64,000 nt of DNA. Origin: Mycogone perniciosa (taxonomy: Eukaryota; Ascomycota; Sordariomycetes; Hypocreales; Hypocreaceae). Location of the stretch: NCBI GenBank assembly GCA_025331125.1, contig JAOALB010000034.1, positions 124,001-188,000 of the forward strand, read 5' to 3'. The translations under genes and the position numbers were made by a program. Position 1 is the stretch's first letter, and the number at the start of each line of letters is the position of its first letter. Positions 1 through 9,373 of the stretch are shown here, one piece after another. The notes under the pieces are model-generated. The model was not told the DNA's origin. It saw nothing but the letters and a program-made list of their open reading frames with translations, and did no database searches.

Positions 1-579
1 TCTACGCCAACCGATACTAGCGAGACGGAAAAGGCCGAGGCCGCCAGCGCAAAGAAGGAGAAGAAAGAGAAGAAGAAGTCCAAGAAGAACAAGGCCCAGC
101 GTGGAAAAGAATCGGAGACCGAACCATCCAGCGTGAGCAGCGGAGAGGAGGCTACAGAGTTGGAGGAAGTATCGAAGGTGACAAAATCGAAAGACGATCT
201 GAAGGAGTCCAAGAAGTCAAAGAAAGAGAAGAGGGACAAGAAGGATAAGAAAGAGGAAAAGGAGAAGAAGGACAAGAAGGACAAGAAGGACAAGAAGAAG
301 CGGAAGAAACATGACTCAGAGAATCCCGACACCGAGATGTCGGATGCCGTCCAGCCCTCCTCTACCTCTACATTAACTACCGGACAATCAACCCCGACCG
401 GCACAGGAGCCTCCACACCTGTAAACCACCGAAACTTTGTCAGATCTCGGTTTATCGCACAGAAGACACGGGCTTTCATGGACCCCGCAGCACTGAAACA
501 GGTATGCAACTCTATGGTCTCCCCATTACAAGAACAGACACTGACAAACTTCCAGATCTTAATGGTAAAGGCATCATAG
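1..579 (+). CDS. PXR1: PXR1/GNO1-like G-patch ribosome biogenesis protein, C-terminal part
   Basis: The frame is open from base 1, so the 5' part, including the expected G-patch, lies outside the window. Exons are 1-501 and 556-579, giving the last 174 residues. The visible part is a long Lys/Glu/Asp tract (KKDKKDKKDKK-type), a Ser/Thr/Pro-rich linker, then a conserved C-terminal block, RSRFIAQKTRAFMDPAALKQ, joined after splicing to ILMVKAS. A basic KKE/KKD region followed by an R-x-R-F-I...D-x-x-A-L-x-x-I-(F/L)-M tail is typical of fungal PXR1. Family knowledge: these proteins act in the nucleolus in rRNA and snoRNA maturation, with the Prp43 helicase, and inhibit telomerase. The 54-nt intron has GTATGC and CAG ends and no in-frame stop, so retention would add 18 residues. 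The next gene downstream, RCL1, also acts in 18S rRNA maturation. Confidence 0.8.
   Translation, partial: STPTDTSETEKAEAASAKKEKKEKKKSKKNKAQRGKESETEPSSVSSGEEATELEEVSKVTKSKDDLKESKKSKKEKRDKKDKKEEKEKKDKKDKKDKKKRKKHDSENPDTEMSDAVQPSSTSTLTTGQSTPTGTGASTPVNHRNFVRSRFIAQKTRAFMDPAALKQVCNSMVSPLQEQTLTNFQILMVKAS
502..555 (+). other. PXR1 terminal intron, 54 nt, in-frame and stop-free
   Basis: The donor is GTATGC and the acceptor TTCCAG. Its length is a multiple of three and it has no stop in the reading frame, so both spliced and retained forms stay open. It is called an intron because removal restores the conserved I-(L/F)-M-V end of PXR1 proteins directly after AALKQ. Confidence 0.7.
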
Positions 580-1161
580 CACTCTGCTGTAAGCATCCCC
601 ATAAGAGCGTGGCGTTGGGTCAGCCTGCTTCTGATTCCCATTTGTCCTCATAAAAGTTTGCTATCAAGGATATTGAAGCTTCTGTTTGAAGCGCTAGGCG
701 TTGTACTACTTACACAGAGGCATGAAATGTAATGGCTGATGGACTCGGGCTTTCTCAGTCGGTTGAATTATAAACAATATCCCCGTGATACCCTCCTTGA
801 TATACTCTCTGTCTCAATTATATGTGATGATGCCGAGTATCAACGCAGATATGTGAGGATGCATTGGAGGCTAAGAATTTTAAACAAGATGTCCATACAT
901 TAGCTCCATTCACGATCTGTAGTTAAGTCTCCTCTGAATTGATGTATGTATGTATATCTTGGGAGGTCAAGGGTGAAGCAACATCTGCTTCAGGGTTAGG
1001 GTTCGTGCTAAAACAGTTAGGTTGGTGGAGCTTGTTCACCGCCTGCCTTTCCTAGTCATGCGAGATCAATCGGCCGGCAGAAACAATATTTTTTGTCGCC
1101 ATTCAGAAAGTCCATTTGCGATCGGCTCAAGATAGACATCCAAAGTCAAAAGGAATAAAAC
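580..1161. other. Intergenic, PXR1 to RCL1
   Basis: No coding region or RNA gene was recognised. It holds the PXR1 3' flank and the RCL1 promoter; the bases before the RCL1 ATG are A-rich (AATAAAAC), a usual fungal start context. Confidence 0.6.
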
Positions 1162-2379
1162 ATGTCTAGCTCTTCGCCCGAGTTCCTACGGTTCACGGGC
1201 CACCAGTCATTCACCCGGCGACTGACCATCGCCACTCTCACCGGCCGGCCCGTCCACATCACCAAAATCCGAAGCTCCTCGCCCACGAACCCGGGTCTCG
1301 CTCCTCATGAGGTTTCCTTCCTGCGCCTCCTCGAGGCCATCACGAATGGCAGCTCGATGCAGATATCATACAGTGGTACCACAATCACGTACCATCCTGG
1401 CCTCATCACCGGAACCATTGCTGGCTTAGGCGCCGCTGAGGGAGACGTCATTGAGCATAACATCCCCGTTACCTGCACCCGAGGCATCTCCTACTTCCTC
1501 CTCCCACTCTGTCTCCTGGCGCCGTTCTCAAAGTCTCATATGAACGTGCGCTTCTCTGGTCCCGGCGTCATCACGTCCTCTACCGAAACAGGCGACGTCT
1601 CTGTCGATACTTTCCGCACTGCTATCCTCCCTCTCTTTGGCCTCTTCGGCATCCCCCCAGCTAGGATCGAGCTGCGCGTCCTGCAGCGCTCCTGTGCCGG
1701 GCCCGGCGGCAAAGGTGGCGGTGGTATCGTTGAGCTCAGATTCGCTAGCCAGGTCCGTCTGCCCAAGACTCTGCACCTGCACCGCAACCCCGGCCGTGTG
1801 AAGAGGATACGCGGCGTCGCCTACTGCACGGGTGTCTCTGCGTCGAATAATGCACGGATGATACACGCTGCTCGAGAGATTCTCAACCCGCTGGTGGCCG
1901 ATATCCACATCGCGGCGCAGTACGACCAGGCGCCGTTGGTGCCGACGGGGGATAAGGCCGGCAGCAAGAGGCGACTGGGCATAGGCTTTGGGCTGAGCCT
2001 TGTGGCGGAGTCGAGCTCCGTCGGGGTACTCTATTCTGCAGACGTGGTGGTCCCTCCATCTGGTGGAGATGTTCCGGAGGACATTGGAAAGAGGTGTGCC
2101 TATCAATTGCTGGAGACGATTGCAAAGGGAGGCTGTGTCAGTCCCGTATCGGCAAGTGCCGTACTCATTCTCATGGCGATGGGATCGGAGGATGTTGGCC
2201 GGTTAAGGATTGGCAAGGATGTCATTGGTACGGAGGAGTTGGTTGGATTAGCCAGAGATTTAAGGACGTTTGGAGCAAGTAGCTGGGGCTTACGAGATGT
2301 CGACGAGGATGACACGGGGGATATCATTGTTTCTGTCAAGGGCACCGGTGTTGGTAATGTGGGCAGGAAAATTGCCTAG
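1162..2379 (+). CDS. RCL1: RNA 3'-terminal phosphate cyclase-like protein (Rcl1)
   Basis: Single-exon gene of 405 residues, the usual length for fungal Rcl1. The N-terminus, FLRFTGHQSFTRRLTIATLT, followed by ...SPTNPGLAPHEVSFLRLLE... is diagnostic of the RTC-like branch. A Gly-rich loop, PGGKGGGG, lies near residue 185 and the cyclase-fold core continues to residue ~375. Family knowledge: Rcl1 has lost cyclase activity, binds the GTPase Bms1 in the small-subunit processome and is needed for pre-rRNA cleavage at site A2 in the nucleolus. Two 80-190-codon antisense frames across it are by-products of its GC-rich codon use. The start is the first ATG of the open frame. Confidence 0.95.
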   Translation: MSSSSPEFLRFTGHQSFTRRLTIATLTGRPVHITKIRSSSPTNPGLAPHEVSFLRLLEAITNGSSMQISYSGTTITYHPGLITGTIAGLGAAEGDVIEHNIPVTCTRGISYFLLPLCLLAPFSKSHMNVRFSGPGVITSSTETGDVSVDTFRTAILPLFGLFGIPPARIELRVLQRSCAGPGGKGGGGIVELRFASQVRLPKTLHLHRNPGRVKRIRGVAYCTGVSASNNARMIHAAREILNPLVADIHIAAQYDQAPLVPTGDKAGSKRRLGIGFGLSLVAESSSVGVLYSADVVVPPSGGDVPEDIGKRCAYQLLETIAKGGCVSPVSASAVLILMAMGSEDVGRLRIGKDVIGTEELVGLARDLRTFGASSWGLRDVDEDDTGDIIVSVKGTGVGNVGRKIA

Positions 2380-2480
2380 AATCAATAATGCATGCATGGT
2401 CTTTCAATTTCACGAAGAAAGTCGGGAAAGTTAAAAATAACACATTGGATAAGTGTTCCTTGTCGTGACTGCTCTTAATC

Positions 2481-3616
2481 CTATCTGTTAGGACGCTCCG
2501 CTCGGGTTTGGGCATTCCGTTGAGCTTGCAAGGCTGTCAAAGTTGCCCGGTAACTGATAGTCTGCATGGAATGCGCAGCCGTCCTCTCGAGTTCCATCGC
2601 GGCGTTCCTCATCGAGTGGATGATGTGATATTCACCAATAACCGCGTTGCCAGAGCTCATGAGGTCAGACAAGTGGCTTCTGGGCGACTCGTCGCTGAAA
2701 CTACTATCGCGAACGGAGGCTCTGGATTCTCCAGCACGATCATTTGGTCTTCCTCTGTTTTCCGATCTGTCAAATTGTTGCAGTTCAATCTCGTCATTTT
2801 CGTTCACCATCATATCCGGCGCATGTCGAGAGACGCCACGTTCCTCAGCGTCTAAATCTTCTGGCGAACGACCAGCAGCCGCAAGTTCCGGGACAAGGTC
2901 GGGCACCAAGGGGCGGAAAGTCTTGAGCGTCACTCGAAGGTTTTCTCGTTGGGTGTGTATTGTAAGCATCAGACACTGGATAGCTAGAATAACCAGGTCT
3001 GCCAGCAGGTAATAGATTCTATAAGTCGAGGGTTTTTGGCCGATGAAATCAATCACGAGTCCTCCGTGTTGGTAACCTCTATGGAAGTCGGGTCCTGTCG
3101 GAAGCGAGCCAAAGAGGTGCAGAAGCATGCAGATGATGTTGGGTGTGACAACCAACAGAACGTGAACGCGACTGGCCGGCATAAGGAAAGGAAAGGCCTC
3201 GTCTTTCGGGGTTAGATACATGTACTGGGCGGCGGCGCGTAGTGCAAATCGAAACATGGAGCATCTGCATATTACCCGAACATGTCAGCCAGCAAGTCTA
3301 TGGATTCGAAGTCTGATTATGAGTGTGATGCAGCGGGGAGGAAGTCGACGCACTCCATATAATACAGCGAGCTCAACTCGGCGAACACCACCAAGTCGAG
3401 CGTCTTGAGCAAATGCGTGATGAATGCAAGCTTCTTTGCTAGGCCCGGATTCCGCTTCTTCTTGCTCTTCCTCTTGCGCCGGCGGCTGTTGCGAGACTCG
3501 GAGCGCGAGCGCACCCGCGACCCTTCCTCGCGCTCCGGCGACCCATCGTCTCTCGGCCCAGAGGGCGGCGGGCCAGCGATTCGCGCGGAGGAGCTAGGCG
3601 AGGCGTCATGGTTCAT
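2481..3616 (-). CDS. DUF1746 membrane protein, Dsc E3 ligase complex subunit 4-like
   Basis: Exons (minus) are 3616-3354 and 3264-2481, with an 89-nt intron; 348 residues. Residues 1-60 are Ser/Pro/Arg/Lys-rich with a run of basic residues. Then comes HLLKTLDLVVFAELSSLYYM, and across the splice MECSMFRFALRAAAQYMYLT, the signature of the fungal DUF1746 domain. Hydrophobic helices follow (VHVLLVVTPNIICMLLHLF and the YYLLADLVILAIQCLML stretch), then an acidic, Ser-rich tail. Family knowledge: DUF1746 is the domain of Dsc4, part of the Golgi/endosome Dsc ubiquitin-ligase complex that cleaves SREBP in fission yeast and Aspergillus. The family assignment is firm; the Dsc4 role is inferred. It is tail to tail with RCL1, with only about 100 bp between stops. 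Confidence 0.75.
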
Positions 3617-4671
3617 AGTCGCCTGTCCTCATCTGGCTTGAGCAAGAGTTGTTCTGCATTGGAGCAGCCCAAGCGCTTTTTTCAGTCTCATAGAAGTTGC
3701 CAAATGCTTGTCACACATCTGGCGTGATGCGGTGCTGCAGCCTGCTGGCCTTTGGTGGAGCTTATCGAAACGGACAAGGGGGCCATCAGGATCAATACTA
3801 AATCCGGTGAGAGGGAGCCGAGCCTGTCGGTACGTACCTACCGTACTCCGTGCCGATAGTGGGACTCCCCGCAAAACGGGGTCCTAAGGTGTGAGCAGCC
3901 CCACACCGGCTTCGAACCTCTCCATTCCATGGCTTACCAATCACGTCACCACTGCACTGGCCTGATGGACGCCGTGAATGTCTACACGGATGCTTACTGA
4001 TGTTTATGAGGATATACAAAGTACTCGCTTATCAAACATCGGAGGAGGCTGTTGCGACTTCTTGTCATGCTTGTCAATAGCGGATGTCGCCTGTCAAGGT
4101 GGCTGCATAGTACGGAGTACTAACCAGCCCGAGCAGGGGGCACCCCATGGTCAATCTGTAAACAGCATCGAACCACCCGGTGTTGCTTACCACTTGATTA
4201 TGTACATACGAGTAGTACTTCGTACGCCATCTCCGACGTGCTTAGAGATCGTTCCCAGTATGCATGATCAATGACTGGAATGGGAATGGAGCATAACCAC
4301 CAATACTAGCGCCGATCGAGGGAGACGGTATATCGATGAGAGGGGAACGACGTCGTGTGAGTTGGTGTGGTCCGCGCAAACGGTATTGGTTGGCGTCATT
4401 GGCTATTCATCAATGGCTGTAAAGCTTGTCCGCAGTCTGTTTAGCAATCAATTCGTCCTCTCTTGTCCTCTCTGACCAAGCTACATGCTCCGTACATACG
4501 CCGTACATACATAAAAGAGCTTCCCCTCCCCACCCCCTCACCGCGCTCCCCATCCTGTCTCGTGCCTCCATTCTTCCTTGATGGCAGGATAGACCTTTAT
4601 TCCAATACTTTTCAACTAATCCCATCACATCTCGTTGCCAGCAATCGAAGGACATTGAGATATCAACCATC
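3617..4671. other. Intergenic, Dsc4-like to small-protein gene
   Basis: Divergent promoter region of about 1 kb. It holds exact copies of the dispersed word at 3844-3851 (TACTCCGT) and 4112-4119 (ACGGAGTA). No gene was recognised. Confidence 0.6.
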
Positions 4672-4998
4672 ATGAGCGGTACCGAGCCAAACCAAAACAC
4701 TCCTCCCACGGGCACCCGTCGCAGGGTTCGATCTCCCCAGTTTCCATAGCATCCTACTTCTTACTTCATATCTAACCGAAACCCTGTTACAGAGCTCCGG
4801 CTTCATGCCAGCTTTTGAGGGTCTCTCACAGCACAGGCGTGACACCAACACCGCCGCCCGTCGCCAGAGCATGAGCGACCAGCAAACTAAGGGCGGTATC
4901 TTCAGCCAGTTCTTCCACAAGTTCGTCTCATCACCTTGATGCCAAGGTACTTGACTGACTTTTGATGCTCCAGCAACTTCGGAAGAAACGCCAAGTAA
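4672..4998 (+). CDS. Small 68-residue protein with three exons, function unknown
   Basis: Exons are 4672-4725, 4793-4920 and 4974-4998, with introns of 67 and 53 nt. Both donors are GTTCG(A/T). The first intron has a TCTAAC branch site and a CAG acceptor; the second ends CCAG. Joining gives a short hydrophilic protein: MSGTEPNQNTPPTGTRRR, a Ser/Gly/Phe-rich middle, ARRQSMSDQQTKGGIFSQFF, and an end at ...NNFGRNAK. Reading phase is kept across both joins, and each intron carries a stop or shifts the frame if retained, which supports a real gene. The composition (basic N-terminus, ARRxSM motif, GIFSQFFH) resembles small conserved cytosolic proteins found widely in filamentous ascomycetes, but I cannot name a function. 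No signal peptide or membrane segment is seen. Confidence 0.65.
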
Positions 4999-5513
4999 AT
5001 CGGCACGACATGGCCATATACCGCCTGCCACAACAACTATAGTCTTTATCAGGGACTCAGGATGTATTATTATTGATTGGGATTCTTTTTCTGGAAGGAT
5101 TATTGTTCCCAGTGGCAAAGTTGGATGAAATGGACCCCTTTGCATGTATGATATAAGAACAGCATCGAAATAGCAATCTATCAACAGTTCGATCTTCAGT
5201 TCGTTACTCGGCTTACCACGTAAAACTGTCTCCTGCAGATATAAGTGGTGTAGAGCATCGATTCTCGGTTTTTTTTTTTTAAAAAAAACCAGTCGGACAG
5301 CTATCCTCATAATTCAGAAGTAGTATTGCCACCGAGTACTCCGTAGCAGCGCATGTTGATGTACATAAAGACGATCATAGGGTGGAGGCTCCCGCGCCTT
5401 ATCGATAACAGTTGCGTGGGAACCTATCAACGCAATCTTCAACACCAAAAAAAAGTTCGAACGCTCAATCCGAGCGAGTGCAGAAGGCACTGCGCTGTTC
5501 TCATTTGGGAATT
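4999..5513. other. Intergenic, with T/A palindrome and one dispersed-motif copy
   Basis: It contains a near-perfect GG-T(12)-A(8)-CC inverted repeat at about 5268-5290 and a TACTCCGT copy at 5337-5344. An open frame runs upstream of the PPR gene from 5412, but the ATG at 5514 fits a mitochondrial presequence better. Confidence 0.55.
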
Positions 5514-8024
5514 ATGTCCTGCCGACCGATAATACGCGACCTCCGATGTCGAAATGACATTGTCTGCCGCTCATGTTTGTCCCGGCTCACCAGACAGCCA
5601 GCTCAGCCATGGATTGCGGCATACAGCACACAGACGTCGAGCAAACCGAAACCACAACTGCCACCATCATCGAGCAAACGTCTTGCCGACCATCCTCTAA
5701 AAGCTGAGCTGGCGCAATACCTGCAGGGTGGGAAAGGCTTACGCGACTCCGAGAAGGAAAAAGGCCAAGAGGGTGGCAACTTTTCCGTCCGGTTCTTTGA
5801 ACAGGACGACAAGAAGCGGACGGAATTGCCCAATGAACAGGCATTCGGAGAGTCCTTGCGCAATTTTGAAATATCTGAGCTGAAAGACGCTCTTTTAGAT
5901 CTCAAGGGTGGCATTGGGACACATGACGAAAATGACGCTTTCAAGGCTGTGCTGGAAGATGTTGGACAAGGCTGGGATAGCATGCAGTCCGCAGATGACC
6001 TGGAGAAGATGATAGCGAAAATGGAAGCATATACAAAGTCGATCGACGCCGAAATCAAAGAGACCGGCATGGATCTTCCAAAGGACATACTGGACGAGAT
6101 GACGGCGGACATGCCAGAGCTACAATTAATGGAAGAAGAAAGTCATCTGAAAAAGTCGGCGCCGTATATCCCGGAGAAAAAGTGGACGATAAATCAGGCA
6201 AGAAAAATACGCAAACTGAACGCAGTTCTGAGGCGTGTCTTCCAGGAATCTTTGCAAAGTCCACGCCTGAAGAAGAAGAGCGTTCACGCCGTCTACAAGG
6301 CGTATCACGCGACTAGACTTACTCTGGCTCTTTCGTGGAGCACCGTTACCCCCCGCGTCTGGGATTTTCTCTGGAAAGTATTCTCGATAGAGGATGAGAC
6401 AATAAATGCTCACCGGCTCGAACACATCGCCCTGCTAGCTAGAGACATGAGCGAGGCTAGGGTAACACTCAGCCCGTTGCAGCAGCTTCTCGCGATGGAG
6501 GCCGTTTTTATCGATGGATGGGAGTCTAAAGCTATTGAAAACTGGAAAAGGTGCAAAGGGGACCTTGGCAGTCAAAACGCCACAACGTTTCAAGACTTTT
6601 GGGAGCTTGGTGCGCGCATGTGGTTGCGCGTGGGAAACATGGAGCAGGCAGAGCAGGCCATCGACAAGCTCCTTGATCGACAAATGAACCCACGAATCCT
6701 GATGGCGCTCATCCGTACCTGCTGCGAGCAAGGCACGGAAGAAAGCCAGGAACGGGCGTGGGATGCCTATCGTCAGATGAGAAAGCTTCTCGGAAAGGAG
6801 ATGAAGCTCTCGGACTACGATCAAGTAATTTCCTACTTCCTGACCGTAAATGATGTCGAGAATGCCCTCAATGTCTTTGTCCATATGATGAGCGATGGGC
6901 AGATTGACTTGAAGCGGCGAAGTTACATGCCATCGGTCGTTGGCAACAAATTCTTTCTGGGAAAGTGGCTAAAGCGACTGATTGGCGCGGGTGATATGGA
7001 CGGTGCGTGGAGAGTCGTGGAATTCATGCGAATCAAGGGGGTTGAGGCATCGCCGATTCAACTCAACGGCCTCATCGGGGCCTGGCAACGATCCGGAGGT
7101 GTTGACGACGTCAAGAAAGCCGAGGCACTGGCTTGGCGAATGATCAGGCGCAGGATCGAGTTTGTGTCTATCAGGAAGTCAAACGGTGATGAGAACCCCA
7201 AGTCCTCGGACCGGGCGGATGCAGGATTGCCAAGGGCTACTATCGAGACGTTCTCTCTTCTTGCTGAGAACTACCGCCTGCGCGGTTTTCACGGTCAATT
7301 GGAGACTCTCTGGGATGCCTTTCGCAGTGCCGAGATTAGCCCTGATGCTTTCATGATGAACCAACTTCTTGAATCACATATCCAAGAGGGCCGATCTAAG
7401 GAGGCTTTAGCCCTGTACCGCTCTTTCGTTGACGATCGTGGGGTCGTGCCCGACCCTTACACTTTCAGCGCTCTCTGGAAAACGCTGGCCATAAACCGAC
7501 TTCATATTGTGGCTCAGGATGCCATCGAGGGGGAAATCGAGGCAACCCGCAGCCTCTTTAATGAAACAATTAGGTTCAAAGATATATTCGAGCCCGACGG
7601 CATGGACGGCCAACTGGCGCGCAAGATCTTGCACACATTCCGTCGATTAAACGATAATGCAGGTTTCCTCGTTTCCCTGACGGTCCTTAAAGACCTCTTC
7701 AAGTTCCTCCCCCCCGAGGCACTCGTCTTGGAAATGGTTCTTGGGACTACAAAGCTTTCCTGGGACACCGTGTCGCAGAGGCAACGGCTCTTGCTTGCTA
7801 AGCGGGATCTAGACGTTGAACTGCTTGCACGGGCTGGTGGTGACGCAGAGAAGCTCGAAGCAGGGGAGAGAGGTGAGGCCCTGTACGAGTATTTGCAAAA
7901 GAAGTTCTGGCCGAAGCTCGACGATGAAGACGAGCGGAGGATGATGCTCCTCGAGGCCGCGAAGCAGATGGGCGTGTACGAGCTGCTGGCTCCTAGAAAA
8001 GGGGCAGGTGGCAGGAGACGATAG
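5514..8024 (+). CDS. Mitochondrial pentatricopeptide-repeat (PPR) protein
   Basis: Single exon, 836 residues from the ATG at 5514; the frame is open back to an ATG at 5412. I chose 5514 because it starts a good presequence: MSCRPIIRDLRCRNDIVCRS, Arg-rich with no acidic cluster, then a Tyr-Ser-Thr region. Residues ~60-230 are charged and linker-like. The rest is helical-repeat sequence with PPR-like units, for example LGARMWLRVGNMEQAEQAID, VISYFLTVNDVENALNVFVH, LIGAGDMDGAWRVVEFMRIK and QLLESHIQEGRSKEALALYR. Family knowledge: fungal mitochondrial PPR proteins bind organellar RNA for stability, processing or translation, and a few help complex I assembly (CIA84). The exact orthologue is not identified. 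The tail is basic, GAGGRRR. Confidence 0.8.
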   Translation: MSCRPIIRDLRCRNDIVCRSCLSRLTRQPAQPWIAAYSTQTSSKPKPQLPPSSSKRLADHPLKAELAQYLQGGKGLRDSEKEKGQEGGNFSVRFFEQDDKKRTELPNEQAFGESLRNFEISELKDALLDLKGGIGTHDENDAFKAVLEDVGQGWDSMQSADDLEKMIAKMEAYTKSIDAEIKETGMDLPKDILDEMTADMPELQLMEEESHLKKSAPYIPEKKWTINQARKIRKLNAVLRRVFQESLQSPRLKKKSVHAVYKAYHATRLTLALSWSTVTPRVWDFLWKVFSIEDETINAHRLEHIALLARDMSEARVTLSPLQQLLAMEAVFIDGWESKAIENWKRCKGDLGSQNATTFQDFWELGARMWLRVGNMEQAEQAIDKLLDRQMNPRILMALIRTCCEQGTEESQERAWDAYRQMRKLLGKEMKLSDYDQVISYFLTVNDVENALNVFVHMMSDGQIDLKRRSYMPSVVGNKFFLGKWLKRLIGAGDMDGAWRVVEFMRIKGVEASPIQLNGLIGAWQRSGGVDDVKKAEALAWRMIRRRIEFVSIRKSNGDENPKSSDRADAGLPRATIETFSLLAENYRLRGFHGQLETLWDAFRSAEISPDAFMMNQLLESHIQEGRSKEALALYRSFVDDRGVVPDPYTFSALWKTLAINRLHIVAQDAIEGEIEATRSLFNETIRFKDIFEPDGMDGQLARKILHTFRRLNDNAGFLVSLTVLKDLFKFLPPEALVLEMVLGTTKLSWDTVSQRQRLLLAKRDLDVELLARAGGDAEKLEAGERGEALYEYLQKKFWPKLDDEDERRMMLLEAAKQMGVYELLAPRKGAGGRRR

Positions 8025-8409
8025 TTGATGGATGGATGATATATAATGTACATTAGGATCACGTAACGAATCATCTCTGACGACAAGGCATCGGGCATAG
8101 ACAATCATGTGTACGACATATGTATATCAATATTTCTTCTGACTCAATCTTATGAAACAATGTGTCTCTGCTTCACGTCATAAGATCACCATGTGAGTGA
8201 GTAGATGGGCAGATATTAACTAACGAGGCTCAAAGCCGTGTTGTTGTTGTTGTTGTTGTTGTTGTTGCGCAAACCACCCAAAAGTACAAATGGAGCCTGG
8301 GCCCAAGCCTGGTTCAATCCTGTCATCCGGAACTCCAACGCTATGCAATTACTTAAAAAGAATACAGACAGACACTGATAATCGCTTCCCGTTCCAGCAA
8401 CTCCCACCT
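8025..8409. other. Convergent 3' flank, PPR gene and TAF3-like gene
   Basis: Nothing coding was recognised. It contains a (GTT)n microsatellite at about 8239-8267. Confidence 0.6.
8239..8267. repeat. (GTT)n trinucleotide microsatellite
   Basis: About nine uninterrupted GTT/TTG units in the convergent intergenic region. Confidence 0.9.
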
Positions 8410-9373
8410 CTATCTGTCAAACCACACCTTTGGTTTTCTTGCCCTCCCTGACCGTCTCGGCGATTCTTCAATGACATGATCGTGGCTCCTCGGCTGGTTC
8501 TTGCGCTTCGGCTTGGATATCGTGGCAATGGCTTCGTTGAGGTCTTTCAGAGGGGGCCCGGCATCCCCAGAACCGGATCGTCGTTTTGGAGCGACGTTGG
8601 TGTCTTCATCCTCATCTTTGTGTTCTTGTTTATGCCTGTCGCCTGACTCCTATGTCAGGTCCATGTGCTCTCCACTGTCCTCGCCCAATCTATCGCCCAC
8701 AGAGCTGAGGCCCGAACTAGGCGGCCTCGAGTCCAGGTCCTCTGCGTGCTCGTCGTTCTGTTGCGGATACTCAGGTGTCCTCTGGGATATCCAGTCGTTG
8801 ATGCTTGTAATCGGCCCACCCTCGACTAGTATCTCGCCCACATCGTTGGGTTTTCCGAAGATCGTGCCTTGGTATTTGGCGTCATCGCCAGTCTTGCTGT
8901 GCTTCTTCTTGAGGGCTGTTTGGGATATTTCATCAGCTAAACTTTCCCGCAAGAGGAGCCTTCAAGATCTCATTACCTGTTAAATAATCCGTTGCGTCAG
9001 ATTCTCCGTCTCCGCTGCCCATCTCCATCATCTCCTTCATGCGCTGCCCCGCAAACCACTGGATAAACTCTTCGACCCCTCTCATATCCTCCTCTCCCTT
9101 CCACGCCTGCTCTGTGGCGAGCTTCTCAGGGAGCAAGGCGCCCACCTCCTGTAGCGCGAGCCTGATGTCCACAACTGTGTAGTCCCCAGCGTCGCCCTGG
9201 TTATTGATTGCGTTGCTAGCCGTCTTCTCGCACAGTGCAGTCAGGTATCGCGCCGCCAGGTCAGTCAGAGTGTCGAGCACTGCGGGCCGTGTGCTGTGGT
9301 ACCCCGTCGCGCGGAGGATCTGTAGAATCGAAGGCCGCAGAAAAGCGTGGTATATAGAAGGCGGAGATGTCAT
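8410..9373 (-). CDS. TAF3-like TFIID subunit with histone-fold (BTP) domain; internal in-frame TAG
   Basis: Start ATG at 9373. Exon 1 is 9373-8977 and exon 2 starts at 8915 after a 61-nt intron (GTAATG...AACAG). Residues 1-60 form the bromodomain-associated histone fold (IYHAFLRPSILQILRATGYH, then a VLDTLTDLAARYL helix), as in TAF3/TAF8. A conserved block follows, KYQGTIFGKPNDVGEILVEG. The frame reaches TAG at 8650-8652 (220 residues), yet the same frame continues with clearly coding-like sequence (APKRRSGSGDAGPPLKDLNE, then SPRRSGRARKPKVWFD) to a second TAG at 8410-8412. A 135-nt in-frame intron, 8770-8636 (GTATCC...GACAG, with CTGAC about 20 nt from the acceptor), would remove the first stop and give 255 residues. 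Readthrough or a mutation or sequence error would also explain it. Family knowledge: TAF3 pairs with TAF10 in TFIID. TAF8 is the main alternative. Confidence 0.7.

Noticed and set aside
1528..2106. 192-codon minus frame inside RCL1
   Set aside because: It lies wholly opposite a confident single-exon gene and has no recognisable domain.
7514..8104. 196-codon minus frame opposite the PPR gene end
   Set aside because: Ser-rich low-complexity shadow of Glu/Lys-rich codons on the other strand.
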